The notes: generated by a model not told the origin, from the sequence alone. Counted from the stretch's first letter, positions 34,301-46,179 are shown. The stretch is 64,000 bases of DNA from Branchiostoma lanceolatum (GCF_035083965.1 NC_089724.1:32430352-32494351); one strand, 5' to 3'. Program-made: numbers and translations.

Positions 34301-37300
34301 CTAGTGCTGCGTACCTAAACGTAACATCAGGTACAGGTACCGGTACAGAGGTTTAAGTACAGGTCCGGACCTGTACCTGTACCTAAGGACACTATATAAT
34401 GTCCTTGCTGTACCTGAACAATTTAAAATATCAACTTGTGTTTTTCTGAACTTCTTCAATAATGACAGAAACATAAAGAAACTGTTTTCAACTTGTCAGT
34501 ATCTTTATTCAAAGAACATAACTAGGTTTCCTACCGCCAAACTTCCTTGGCCTTGCTATCAAAACACCCGGCCTGCCTGAATGATCTGTTGCATATTAGT
34601 TATGCTGTTCCAAGGTGTCACTTTGGTCATGTTTGGTGTTGCATGAGGTCAGGAGATCAGTCACAAAATAAGCACATACTTCAGGTGTAACTTTATGTCG
34701 GTACAGTACCATTTCATGATCTTGGTATTTTGGACCTGTACCTAATCAATTTTTACGGTACAGTACCGGTACTGTATCAGCACTAGTACTACTATACTAG
34801 CAACCCCTCCCTGTTAAATTGCTATATAACCTGCTACGGAAAAGTAACAGCAAGGGAACTTGATTCAGACTTTGAAAGATAATTACTGAAGAAGGGGTTG
34901 AGGGATCGTCATGATTTTCACTATGTAGATAGCTTGTACTAACACTAGTACTAGTACTAACAAAAAATACGTTCATTCTGACCCACGTGCTTAGTGGCAC
35001 AATGAACATATTATCTGTTAGCACTAGTGGAGCAAGGTATCTACATATCAAATCTGTAACAAAATCAGCCCTTACACTTCCAAAAAAACTACTGGGGGGG
35101 GGATTAAACCAACAGTCCAACACCACTTACAATCACAACCACAGCATATACAGAACATGGAGTTTCCCTGCATTGTACTGTAGAAAGCTGATAGGGGACC
35201 CATTATCGACCTTGAGCTTCTTTTTCCGGAGCCCTACCCACCTACCAAATATCATTAGGATCCATCCACAGCTTCTGGAGTTATGCTGTCCACAGACATA
35301 CACACAAACGACACCTTAACATTTAAAGTGCATAAGACACCAAAATACAACATTTTCTTATTTAAGTTATTATCTGAAATACATGTAGGAATAGCATCAT
35401 TCAATGAATATAAATGTTTAAAGCAAATACACACCCTTCTGATGTTATTTAACATTGAACCATCAGAAACCATACTTCCATGGATCCAGCTCTTTATTCT
35501 TATCTGATCTTCTCACCAGTTAATTACATTAATCAGTGACTTGCCCACTCATGACGTCATAATGAACACGGCAGCCAGTTCGGAACCTTACACCAAGGAG
35601 GTTTGCTTACACCACGGCACGGCTTGTGAAAAACATTATTTGATGAGCAATCAGTGTTTGATTATCGTGAAAACATTCAATTAAAGGACACAACAATATT
35701 TATTTTGTTGATGAAGGTTAGACATCCAGGTAATAAGATACGCCAAAAATAATTACTCAAGCAACTGGATAAGATTTTGAAACAGTCAGACGTTTCAGAC
35801 AGTATCCACTGTCTTTCGTCAGCGACTAACGATAGGCTCCCCTTCTTAGACACCAAAACCATCATAGAGAAGGATGGCAACCTTCAGTTCGAAGTGTACA
35901 GGAAACCGACCCACACTGATCAATATCTGGCCTTTGATTCCCATCACCCTTTGGAACACAAACTAGCAGTGATTAAAACTCTCTTCCATCGAGCAGACAA
36001 TGTCATTACCTCAGGCGAAGCAAAAACAGAAGAACAAAGACATCTCCGTGTGGCTCTAGCCAAGTGTGGCTACCAAAATTGGACCTTCAACAAGGCCCTC
36101 AAACCTTCTGACCAGTCTAAGAAAACACTCAAGTGCAGACCATTGACCAACAGAAACAAGGTCAACATTACCATTCCCTACGTCCAAGGAGTATCGGAAA
36201 AACTCAGACGTATTTTCCAAAACTTCAACATTGCCACTAACTTCAAACCTCACTCAACTCTCAGGCAGAAACTAGTCCATCCAAAAGACAGGCCTGAAAA
36301 AGGCATCAAAGCCAATGTCATCTACAAACTGAAATGTGAGGAACCGAACTGCAATAACATGTACATTGGAGAGACAAGTCGACCACTAAAAGAAAGGTAC
36401 AAGGAACATTGCAGAAAGAGCGCTAACCGCTACTCCTCTGCCATTTACCACCATCTAAAACACAACCAGGGACACTCATTCAATTTCGAATCAACGGACA
36501 TCCTAGATCGTGAAGAACGCTGGTTCGAACGGGGAATTAGAGAAGCAATATATGAGAGGATGTACAACCCCGCCCTCAACAGGAAAGGCGGTCTACGCGT
36601 TCAACTTTCAGGCACCTGGGATAATGCACTGCCCACCACCCCCCACCCCCGGACAAGCAACATTTAGTTACTGTACTAGAACAACAGTAGCTAATTGAAC
36701 TATTGGCATAACTTTGTCTTGAATTAATCTTCTTTTTGAAGACTACTTCAAGACATCCTAAATTGTCTTTACCTCATTAACATATCCATTCAGAGTTTTG
36801 GTATAAAGCTGGTGTTCTCAGTCCTATCGTTAGTCGCTGACGAAAGACAGTGGATACTGTCTGAAACGTCTGACTGTTTCAAAATCTTATCCAGTTGCTT
36901 GAGTAATTATTTTTGGAATATTTATTTTGTTTGCTTCTAAAAATGATGTTCTTTCCGAGCCGCAATTCCAAAGTTCCAAATCGGCTGCCATGTTCATTGT
37001 GAAGTCATGAGTGGGCAGGGCACTGATTAATGTAATTACCTGGTGGGAAGAATTAACAGCTGGAGGTATGATGTTATGAAGGGTCGATGTTAAATAACAC
37101 CCGAAGTGTGAATATTTTGTGAAAATTTCTATGTTATTAAACAATAGTATTATGGTTTATGTAATTTCAGGAAATTCTTAATTTTGATGTTAACCTTCTT
37201 GGCAAAGGTGACAAATATCAAATATAGAAACAGAAGTTATGGCTGTTGTTAGGAAGGTATTGACATGTGTGCATGTAAAAGGACAAAGACATTTTCATCT

Positions 37301-40300
37301 GAGAGAGTTTAAAAACATCTTATTCCAGTGACTGTATGGCTTGATTTGATACCTTCAGGAATTCCTGGAGCTGACTGTGGAAAGCAACTACGACTTCCCA
37401 CTGCCACCTCCCAAGGGAGCGGCCGATAAGCTCAAAAAGCAGGCTCTTCAGGCCATCCAGCGTTGGCAGGAGCAGTTTGGCGAGGCCTACAAGAAACTGA
37501 CTCTAGGCTATAACTTCCTTAGGTACAACAGAAAGGTGAGAACTGCTCAACTCAGACCAGGCTTTAAGCTAGGATGCAGGGCATCCAAAAATTGGAGGAG
37601 GGGGCAGACCTCCACAATGGGCTCTATGGATTAACAATTACCCAGTAGCTTTGCATGTCAATCAATTTCATGCTGTCCAAGTGTTTGGTATGAGGAAAAA
37701 ACAACAGTGGGGGGGGGGAACACATGTACCTACCTAACCTACCTACCTAGTCCGTTGACCTCCGGGTCGTTGGGGGGACAAGGTGGCTATGAAAATGGAC
37801 ATCTGTCTCCAGGCTCGTCTGTTTCTTGCGGCAGTCAGCCTTTTGGCCAGGCTTGGGGACGTCCACTCTGCGATACACCTGTATGAAATTACCAGTGAAA
37901 TAGGGTGTCCTCTATCTGGTGTCCCCTGCAATCACGGGCTTGTTTTTGGTCTGTCTGCTAGAGACTTGTTCACCCTATATTGGTCAATGGACACATGTAA
38001 TATCAATCAACAACCATATCTGCGTAATTGATGAACTACAAAATCAGTAACATGTTAGAGCGCGTCACAAGTTAGGGCACCCCGTTAGTACCTAGAATGG
38101 GGCAATACAAATGTATGTTTCAAACGTCTGTCAGTTCCATTGCAACAAAATTCTAGATGCCGTAAAAAGGCATTTGCACATGTAGAAATGGTGATTTCTA
38201 GGAGGTTATATAACCTCCTTGGTGATTTCGAAGTCAGCAGAGACAGCATTATTTGGTCACAGTCAGTCTGCTGCATGATTCAGGGGACTCCAGTGCCCAG
38301 TGTATGGGAAACCTTGTCTCTGTGTTCTTGATGTGCTATGCAAACCCGGGTCTAAATTCATAATGATTTTAATGTTGACACCAGTGTTAGTTACTGTTTT
38401 ATTGAATACAGGGATAAAAGACTTGTTGGTTGTAATACCATGTTTTATTGCTTCAATTCTTCTTACATGCTTTATGGTATTCAAGTTAAAAAATGTGGAT
38501 ATCTTTTTTTGCCCGCCTTGTTTTTTTTTCCGCCCTTCGCGCACTAAATTTGGAGTCTGCAGAGGACGTCATCAAAATTATCAGAAATAAATAGTCATTT
38601 TACCTACATTTTGTGTGCATTTTCAGGTTGATTTTAACAACATTGCAGCCAGCAGTAATGTAGAGAGGACCAGACAAGAGCAGGAGCGGGCCAGGATACA
38701 GGCTATTAAACTACAGAGGGCCAAAAATGCACTCAAGGAAATGGAAGGTGAAATAAAAGGGATGTTTTCATTGTTTGTCTTGCATCCTTGGAATGTACAT
38801 ACATGTAGGAAATATACACTATATTTTTCAAACACTAGTTAATTCTCTCTCAAGTGCTGTACATCATTGCATTTAAGTTGGTGATTTTGATTTCGCGGTA
38901 GGGAGAAAATGGAGTAGTCATGATTGCTTTTCGTTCATGGTTCCAGGAACAAAGGTACAGTAGTTGGGCAGAAGGCAGAATGAGCATTATCAGTGTGAAA
39001 ACTGCAAACGTTAAACCACCGTGAACATAAATGTATTTAAAGTACATTGTACTATTCAACTTTGAGTGGCTAGATCTAAGTAACTGTTAACACTGGAATA
39101 GAAGTAAAGTACGGAAAATAGAGGTATCAATACATGTACCATAATATGAAGCTGCAATAGCGACCCTGCTTCTGGACGGGAGGTTGGGAGTTCAAATCCT
39201 GGCTATTGTCGCTCGCCTAATTGCAGTCCTTAGGATGGGACGTTGATTCATGGTCCAATGTTCATTGTGCTTGTCGAAAAAGGCTAGGATTTCCCCAGTA
39301 CAATGAACCTGTAATTGCCATGCATTTATCTGTATTCTGTCATGACCAGTGGATGAGTAGCTCTTCAGTGAGCTAAACTGGTCCGAGATCAGTTTCATTT
39401 TTTTTAAATAGCCTTAAAGTCACATTATTTTATCTATTTATACAAACGTGCATTATTTGTAACATCTGTTTTATTTGTCTATCTTTTTCAGAAACAAAGC
39501 CAGAGATAGATGAATGTTTGACTCAGGCAGAATCCTGCTTCCAGCTCCTAGTGCCTCGCAATGATGCCATGGATTTGAACATCACTCCACCCAAGAATGG
39601 GGACCAAGATACAAACAATACTCTACCCACTACTTCACATGGATGGAAGCAAAGTAGAAAAGAACAGCATGGAAAAGATATCAATAGTGACGTTTTTATG
39701 AAAAAGGAGCAAGCTAGAGTCCAGAAGCCGCTTATAGGGGAAGGTTCACTAATGTCAGGGGATAGAGAAAGGGTTAACGATGGAGATTCCCTGAAAGTCT
39801 CTACTGGGGATGGGCAGGAGGGAGACAGTGAGGAGGACAGTGATGATGATGAAGAGGATGTGGTGAGGCACCATGGACTTGGGTCCCACAAGTACAACAT
39901 CAGTATAGAGTTTAACCCAGGTGAGAGATTGGGGCATCATATGTATAAATGAGCTTTACATAATGTACACAGAAAATATTTCTCAATTCACAGATTCAAA
40001 ACAAGCTGTCCAAATCTACACCATTTCTTCATTACATCAAAACCTATCTGCCCCCAAAAAAACAAACTTCTGCATGTAAAAGAAATCAACACACTTATCG
40101 AGAGAAGTAGGGGTGACCTGATGTGCTTGGCTAAAAATGCGAGCCATAGCAAAGCCACATTGCACTACTAGTTACTGGAAAAGGCATCATAGTGTCTTCA
40201 CCTCAATTGAGGATGACAAAAGAATGATAGTATTCTTATCTTGATAATAGTGATGAGCATTCTACAGGAAAATTGATTTCCAGTCATGTGTTTAGTTAGT

Positions 40301-43300
40301 TTTGAGACCGATGGGTTTGATTATCTGTTTGTACATGTATCTCTTCAGATGATTCCGGGATTCGCGAGGACAGAGACAATGCCGACATCATGGACACTCT
40401 ACGAGACATGAACAAGTTGATAGTCGGCAGGTTTCAGCCAGCAGTGGGAAGGTGGCTTGAGGTGAGATCTCTAGATTTCCCCATTCTTAAGACTCTAATC
40501 AGTTCTAAGAGGAAATATTGACAAAATATGTTTGATTAGAAACCGAGGAGAAATAGATTTTCAGCAACTAGTCCTTTGCTGCAGAACTTGCCATGAAGGT
40601 CTGTATGGTGTAAAAGGAGAGAGAAATGGTTTGTTGGAAGTGATCACAATGAACAGAAAATTATAGTCTTGGTCATAATTTGTCTGACTCTTACCTCCTT
40701 ACTCATCATTTCAATGCATGATTTCTCAAGGATAAACAAATATTCAAACAAACAAACAAAGTTGGAATATTGAGTCCATTTGAGGATTGATTTCTGTGCC
40801 CCAGGTTTTTTCAAAAGCCGGCACAGAACAAAAGGAGATAAAGAGGGCCATCGACATCAAACAAGCTCTGACGGCTGCATCAGAGAAATGTGCCGAGTTG
40901 GGCATCCTCGCAGAACAGAAGACAAACAAACAGCAACAAAAGGAAGGAAGGAAGGGAGGTCAAGATGACAGCAGTGACGACGATTTTGTTGAAGTAGAGG
41001 AGAAGGAGGGATACGAACCCAGGATCCCCGATGCTCTTAGAGCAGAGTACGGTATGGACAGTTTGTAAACTACATGTATAAGGCAAATGTCAGTGATTTG
41101 TAATTGTGGATCAAAGTCGAACTGTAATTTCCAACCCAAAAATTTGACTTACAATGTATCCAAATTTTCGACTGACCAACTCCAGTCTTTGTCAAGGAAT
41201 GAGCAATCCACTGCTCCTGTCACGTCACGTTATGCAGATAGAACATGTGTCTTCGTGAGCAGTGGATCATAAGTTGCAGAAAGTTGGGGGTGGGGGGGCT
41301 ATAGACTTTCTGCAACTTATGATCCACTGCTCACCGAGATATGTGCTCAATGATTAGTAAAGACTGGAGTAATGTCTTAATCGCTCTATTCCTGTTTTTT
41401 CAGGGTTAGAACCAGCCAAGTCTGAAACAAAGACTAAGCCTAGTGCACTCAAACCTAGAACAGTGCCTGCACCTGCATCTACAGCTGCTGCATCTGCATC
41501 TGCCGCTACAACTTCGGGAACAAAACCTCCCACCAAAAAATCTTGGCATCCTTTCTTGAGTGGGGACAACAACCCTTCTGACCCAACCTCTTACAGCGCA
41601 GCACTGTCTACAGCTACACTCCAACCTAGCCAGGACAACAGGTCATTATTTGTTGTTGTTCACCTTTTAGTGCCTAGTGGCACATAGGGCAGCAAGTTTC
41701 CTTGCTGTTTCTGTTGCAGGGTATGTTACAGGGAGGGGTTGCTAGCCCTTCCCCTTTGATGAGGCACCTCCTCAAACATGGGACCTCCATTTTACGTTCC
41801 CTCCAAAGGACAGGTGCAGCCCCAACCGAGATGTCCTGTTATAATTTGAATGGATGTAGTTGACAGGGTAGAGATCCCAATCGGAGTCTCTGTGAACAGA
41901 GATTGTGATCAGGATTTATAAATCCTGAGTTTCAAGTCAATCCATTGATCTAAAGAGACATGAATTTAAGTTAAAAGTTATTTCAAAACAATTTTGCTGT
42001 CCGTGACGGACAAACATTTTGCTTGAGCTTTGAAATCAGTAACCACCTTTGATTTGAGACAAACATGAAAGAAAAGTATCGCTTCTATATGCAAAAGACT
42101 CCTGAAGTTTATACAAACATTGTGTGTTTCTGTCATCATTGAATACCACAGGTTACTTTGCCAAATTGTTCAGGTACAGATACAGGTCTGGTAAAGGTAC
42201 ATGTAGTTCCATAGCCTTTTTGAGGCCGTGGATGCAGTTTGTTGTTATTCACTGTGTCTAGGGCATGGTATCGGAAGGCAAAGCCTATCCCTCTGCTTTC
42301 ACCCTCTTTTACCTCCCCGACCGAGGTCACTCAGACACCCTTTGACGCCACTTGTATAAACCTCTGTACCTGATGTTATGTTTAGGTATGCAGCCCTAGC
42401 TGAGATGCTTCAGATGCCTCAGAGCCTGGTCTCCTGATCTGCAACTGTCTCTCATTTTATGCATTTTCTGTAAAAGTCTTTTGATATTATTTATTATTTG
42501 ACTCATCATTTTCAGGGGAGAAAAGAGGAAGGTAGGCTTTGATGCCCAACCCTCTACCTCAAGAGCTTCCCCCACAAAAAGGGAGCTGTTGGCTAAGGCT
42601 CCTGTGGTACCGTTTGGTATGGACCTGTACACATGGGGGGAAAAGGCAAGGAAGCCTACAATTGTGAGGTAAGGTGTGATCCAAGGTTGGGTATAAGCTT
42701 TTATGTCCTTCCTGGGCGATAATGCTGTAACATGTATATGTTAGATGTTTACATTTTTATCGTGGTTTGATGTTGCAGTTTTCATGGTGACCTCTTTATT
42801 CAACGTAAACTTAAAACACCACACAAATGCATGTCTTCTGCCTGCCTGCCACCTTGTTTTAACCACAAACACTCCATTTTCTCCTTACCGCAACATGAAA
42901 TTACAGTGAACTTAAATCATAAAATGCATTGATTTTACAGAAATCGTTCTGTAAAACAGCAAAAAAACATGTTTTCAGGTTACCTAGTTTGTTTGTTTGA
43001 GGCTTTATTCATTCATGAGAAACTCAAATCGGCCTGCTGGCTTCTTTTCATTGAGGTCATGGAAGAAGAGGTAAGGGTCAGATAAAATGTAACAAATTAC
43101 AGATTAGACACTTGAATCCGTACTAAATACGTAAACATATAGTCCTTATCCGAACACTATGTTATGTTATGTTATGTTATGTTATGTTATGTTATGTTAT
43201 GTTATAAGTTCATAAACAGTGTTGAATTCAAATGTCTTTATTGTTAATTTTAATAGGGACGAGTCCTTGCACAGGTTTTGGCGCCCGTCTGACGAAGGTG

Positions 43301-44917
43301 AAATCGAGGTGAATCGTTTGGATCCATCAAAAGAGCGAACCATCACGTTTGTCGGGGAGTTTGAGCCAGTCAAGTGGACATGTAAGGCCCCACTGTCCAA
43401 TGGCAAGCTCTGTCCTAGGATGGACAGATGTAAGGTATGTGTGCATTGTGGCTACATGTATTCCTGTCATAAGGTAAACTTTAAAGTTTTGTGCCACCTA
43501 TGACAGTAGAATACAATTCCTGATTATGTCAACCATAAAAAGAGTGGTTGGTTCCTGTATGATAGGGACACTGACAGGAAGTTAGGTCAAAGGTCCCAGA
43601 ATAGGTTACCTCTTTTCCTGTCTTCAATTTCCTGCTATGTGCATGTCTGTCATCTTATGAGAGCAAGTTGGAAAAATGCATTAGACAGAATCATCAAGAA
43701 ATTCTCAAAAACTAGCATTTCTTCAAAAATGAAATATTTCACGGACGTATGAGATGTTTGATTAATTGTTGAACCTTGTTGTAGTGCCCATTTCACGGTC
43801 CCATAATCCCGCGGGACGAGACAGGGAAACCAGCCAACCCGAAAGATGCGGAAAGGGAGGAGAGGAGGAGAATGGAACAGCAGCTAGCAGGTGAATTACA
43901 GATGCTCTTTCAGTGTGCTGAAGGTTAAATATAACAAATTTTATAACATCTGAATAACGATCGGCATTTTTATCACTGTAGTCAACAATTAGGTGCACAA
44001 AAGTGCAAAATTTTTATGCACCCAGTATTTTGAACCCTGAAACATATTTTTCAGTGTTATTCCTGTAGATATGGAACTAATTTTTAAAGAAATTTAAAAG
44101 AAATCAAATTTTGAAAAATTTCTTTCTTTTTTGTGATGTGCTATAAGAGATGAGAATGAAATATGAATGCGTTTAAAGAGAATGTATGTGATTGACGGAG
44201 AAAGTTTTCTTTTTGTCTCCCACAGATTAATAGTTCATATCTTTCTTACAGAAACTGAAGTTTCTGAGGATTGGAGAGACCCAGAGCTACAGCGAGATAT
44301 TGAGGCTGCCACTGGCATAGCTATGGGGACTATCAGCGGACGGGGGAAGGGCAAAGGCAAAGGGAAGGGCAAGAAACTTAGTAACCTCACTGACCTGAAG
44401 AAAGTCAAGAACACAACGAGGAGAAGACTGGAAAGGAAGGTGTTCAACAGGTCAGATAACTGACTTTTTGGGACTATTTTAAGACCCTCTGATGTTGGGA
44501 TTTTTGCAAAATGTATGTGTGATCTTCTTTCTTCTGTGATTTGTTAGTCTCTAGCTTGACTTGTCCCTGTGATGAAAGCGGTAAGTGATCACGCTGCTAT
44601 GCCATATGGATCAAATTCTGTGGATACGTGGATTGAGGTTCTATCCCAGTTCTTGATTTAGTTGGAGGCCTACATGCCCTTTTACGCAGTTTTGTACATG
44701 TGTTGGCTGTAGCTCATAGAGAGTTTGTTTGTATATGGGTAGCTAACCAACAAGAAAGAAAATGTTATCCATCTCAATGGATGTCAATGGATACCTAAGG
44801 TTTGTTGTTTTTATTTTCAGTGGTTCAGTCAAGAGGGTTGCAACCGAAATGAACAAGCTGGACCAGCGACGTTACAACGACAAGTTTGGCAACCAGTTCA
44901 ACTATGCTCTAAACTGA
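31319..44917 (+). CDS. UVSSA: UVSSA, UV-stimulated scaffold protein A (13 exons)
   Basis: Exons 31319-31428, 33939-34092, 37359-37535, 38627-38747, 39492-39920, 40349-40461, 40805-41051, 41404-41641, 42516-42668, 43257-43434, 43785-43890, 44252-44450 and 44821-44917 join in frame to 774 codons (773 residues; human 709). All introns are GT-AG. The N-terminal VHS-like part has LEKLVEDLTTSG, HAEIRLSAFQ and FGEAYKKLTLGYNFLR. HGLGSHKY follows an acidic stretch near residue 315. DDDFVEVEEKEGYEP (about 427-440) corresponds to the TFIIH p62-binding motif, with the lysine equivalent to the ubiquitinated human K414 at about 435. A zinc finger uses C623, C633, C641 and H644. The protein ends FGNQFNYALN like its orthologues. 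UVSSA bridges stalled RNA polymerase II, CSA/CSB, USP7 and TFIIH in transcription-coupled repair. A Lys-Gly run lies near residue 705. Confidence 0.97.
31600..31725. repeat. CGTAATTYGTAGGGA repeat, UVSSA intron 1
   Basis: aggcaggccc, cgcgtaatttgtagggaag and agtaggaggtgaaaatttcc-type words; similar to 47478-47620 and weakly to 10500-10620. Confidence 0.5.
33575..33735. repeat. Dispersed ggtcgc-rich repeat, UVSSA intron 1
   Basis: ggtcgccttggacaggccgc, ggtcgcgttgaagaggtggt and ggtcggtcgcctaggcagg form internal repeats. The open frame here is incidental. Confidence 0.35.
34120..34301 (+). repeat. tRNA-derived SINE split by a hAT MITE
   Basis: tccctacagctcaactggta and ggttcaaatcctgggtc give A and B boxes. 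It continues after the MITE at 34794 with agcaacccctccctg. Confidence 0.7.
34302..34785. mobile_element. hAT-type MITE, inverted copy inside a SINE
   Basis: Reverse-complement copy of 27259-27721 with TAGTGCTGCGTACC start. It interrupts a tRNA-derived SINE (34120-34301 and 34790-34870) within UVSSA intron 2. No clear target duplication remains. Confidence 0.75.
35595..35604. mobile_element. 10-bp half insertion AAGGAGGTTT
   Basis: Only one half-site is present, flanked by CCTTACACC and GCTTACACC (8 of 9 match). The opposite arm of the surrounding inverted repeat lacks this segment. Confidence 0.45.
35743..35836 (-). repeat. Penelope pLTR fragment, inverted, left arm
   Basis: 94 bp, the exact reverse complement of 36823-36916 (94/94 by eye). 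It bounds the 5'-truncated Penelope frame. On the minus strand it contains a hammerhead-like motif (35828-35783). Confidence 0.85.
35777..36667 (+). pseudogene. Penelope-like retroelement, 5'-truncated RT C-terminus plus GIY-YIG endonuclease
   Basis: One open frame of 296 codons, in UVSSA intron 2. The first part (LPFLDTKTIIE, YRKPTHTDQYLAF, HHPLEHKLAVIKTLFHRA) is the thumb/C-terminal region of Penelope-like reverse transcriptases, where LPFLD and YRKPTHT are hallmarks. The second part is a GIY-YIG endonuclease: VIYKLKC, a CxxC-like CEEPNC, NNMYIGETSRPLKERYKEH and a downstream ERGIREAIYE with the catalytic-type Glu. The RT palm with the active-site YADD-type motif is missing, so the copy cannot be autonomous. 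The frame begins inside the left 94-bp inverted repeat, which forms the truncation junction. The tail GGLRVQLSGTWDNAL resembles the usual element C-terminus. The intact frame suggests a young insertion. Confidence 0.85.
36823..36916 (+). repeat. Penelope pLTR fragment, right arm
   Basis: 94 bp downstream of the RT/GIY-YIG frame, in its orientation, identical to the left arm's complement. It ends in AGTTGCTTGAGTAATT followed by a T run. The same end recurs at about 63037-63058 (aagttgcttgagtaattt), so it is likely a family terminus. Confidence 0.85.
36831..36876 (+). ncRNA. Minimal type I hammerhead ribozyme-like motif
   Basis: Core box CTGACGA (36837-36843) is preceded by TAGTCG, which pairs with TGACTG (36871-36876) as stem I. 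AGACAGT and ACTGTCT form a 7-bp stem II closed by GGAT. GAAA (36863-36866) follows, then ACGT as a self-complementary stem III, and GTC with the cleavage position after 36870. Penelope pLTRs are known to carry minimal hammerheads active as dimers. One unpaired A at 36844 departs from the ideal core. Confidence 0.6.
38199..38220. mobile_element. 22-bp palindromic insertion with 9-bp duplication
   Basis: AGGAGGTTA followed directly by its complement TATAACCTCCTT. Flanked by the exact repeat GGTGATTTC (38190-38198, 38221-38229). In UVSSA intron 3. Confidence 0.75.
38232..38590. repeat. Dispersed repeat, second copy, UVSSA intron 3
   Basis: Same order of blocks as 11824-12200, with about 15% differences. 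It starts two bases after the duplication of the 22-bp palindrome. Confidence 0.7.
39155..39400 (+). repeat. tRNA-derived SINE-like repeat, UVSSA intron 4
   Basis: gttgggagttcaaatcctgg resembles a B box; the body does not match the other SINEs in the window. Confidence 0.4.
41180..41372. mobile_element. MITE with a long inner hairpin, UVSSA intron 7
   Basis: Outer ends ACTCCAGTCTTTG and AAAGACTGGAGT are inverted. Inside, gtgagcagtggatcataagt and its complement form a 30-bp stem around a G-rich loop. No clear target duplication. Confidence 0.6.
41690..41855 (-). repeat. tRNA-derived SINE body, minus, UVSSA intron 8
   Basis: Reverse complement of the 34120 family (caggacatctcggttggg, gctagcaacccctccctg). 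Confidence 0.6.
43154..43206 (+). repeat. (TTATG)n microsatellite
   Basis: About ten perfect ATGTT units, some 50 bp before UVSSA exon 10. Confidence 0.9.
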
Positions 44918-46179
44918 CTGCTGTAGCTACAGTGTTTTATATTCATGCAAACATGTCCTGGTAGAATTAACGAAAAATCACAATAATGAATGAAAATTCA
45001 CAAAAAAATTTTAAATAATTCATTGAGGTATGAGAGCTCCTTTATTGTTCTTCAGTGTGCTCGGTGGTAAAAATAGTACGCTTTAACAGCTATTCCATTT
45101 ATCTAATGTGTGTAGTTTACATCTTTACCAGTCTCCATCTATGTACGTGTACAAATGTATTTGTGATACTTAAGCCATTGATGTCTCAATATTGGGGAAA
45201 AGATGTGTAAAGTTAGCCTAGTTTTAGCAAATGCTATTCAATAATGTGGATGTAATTTATTAAGTAATAATCATTATGAATTGTGATTTTTCTTTGTCAT
45301 CCAAGTGAGGTGATACAATTTTTTATGTTTTTACATGTCAATATTAAGTACAAGGCTTTCACTGTACACTTCAAATAGGCATCTGGCCAGTGCTGGATAT
45401 GTACTACATGTGTACATAAACTTGTTTTATTTAGAAATGTAAAAAGTAACATATTGCTAGTTTGCTGGTTGTTTTATTTATTTGCATGGAATGCATGGAA
45501 TGATAAGACATCATGTCTTGTAGCAAATCTGTTTTATGATATTTATTTGGTATTTTCCGTCAATAATGTCATTAACAGAAACGTGTACAAAGTAACAACA
45601 TGAAAACCAGAAAAGCAATTTGCATTACAAGTATTAAAGTCCAATGATGGAAAATACTTGAATCTTAGAATCTTCTCATCAATTATGCAAATTAAGTCTT
45701 AATTTGCATGATCTGCATCTGGTTGTGTACATCTGTTGCATACAAAAAAATAGAAATCATGTGTTCCTTTGTTCAGTTATCTTCCTTTGAATATTTTGAC
45801 AAAATGACCCTGCATTGCCAGAGCAAGCTAAGGAGGGCAAACCTACAACACTTTTCCTTTTCAGTTACATCAAAAGCTACCTACCACCAAACAAAATCAA
45901 GACCATAGCATTTCCGGGACAAAAGATAGAAAATTCTGCTGCAGCACCAAGGTCACACACCAGGGGCCAAAATCGACTTTACTCAGGTCTTAATCATTGC
46001 AGTCCATCCTGAGGTTCTTCAGTTATGCTGACCACAAATATCCGGAAACACAAACTGACACACACGCAAATGCACATAATACATACATACACAGACACAC
46101 ACCTTGACCAAAAACAATACCTCCAATTTCCAAAGAGGTAACTACACTTGAGGCTAAATCACGGGTGTCCTACAAGTAC

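Larger units (their letters stand above)
35412..37125. repeat. Long imperfect inverted repeat around the Penelope copy
   Basis: Outside the perfect 94-bp arms, 35412-35580 and about 36970-37125 are also inverted copies, but diverged. Shared blocks include attaatcagtg, catgacgtcataatgaac and tgttatttaacatt with their complements. Part of the left arm recurs at 4880-4930. Outer arms look older than inner arms. Confidence 0.6.

Noticed and set aside
39523..39900. 125-codon minus frame
   Set aside because: Antisense of UVSSA exon 5; the Ser run is the complement of the acidic codons.
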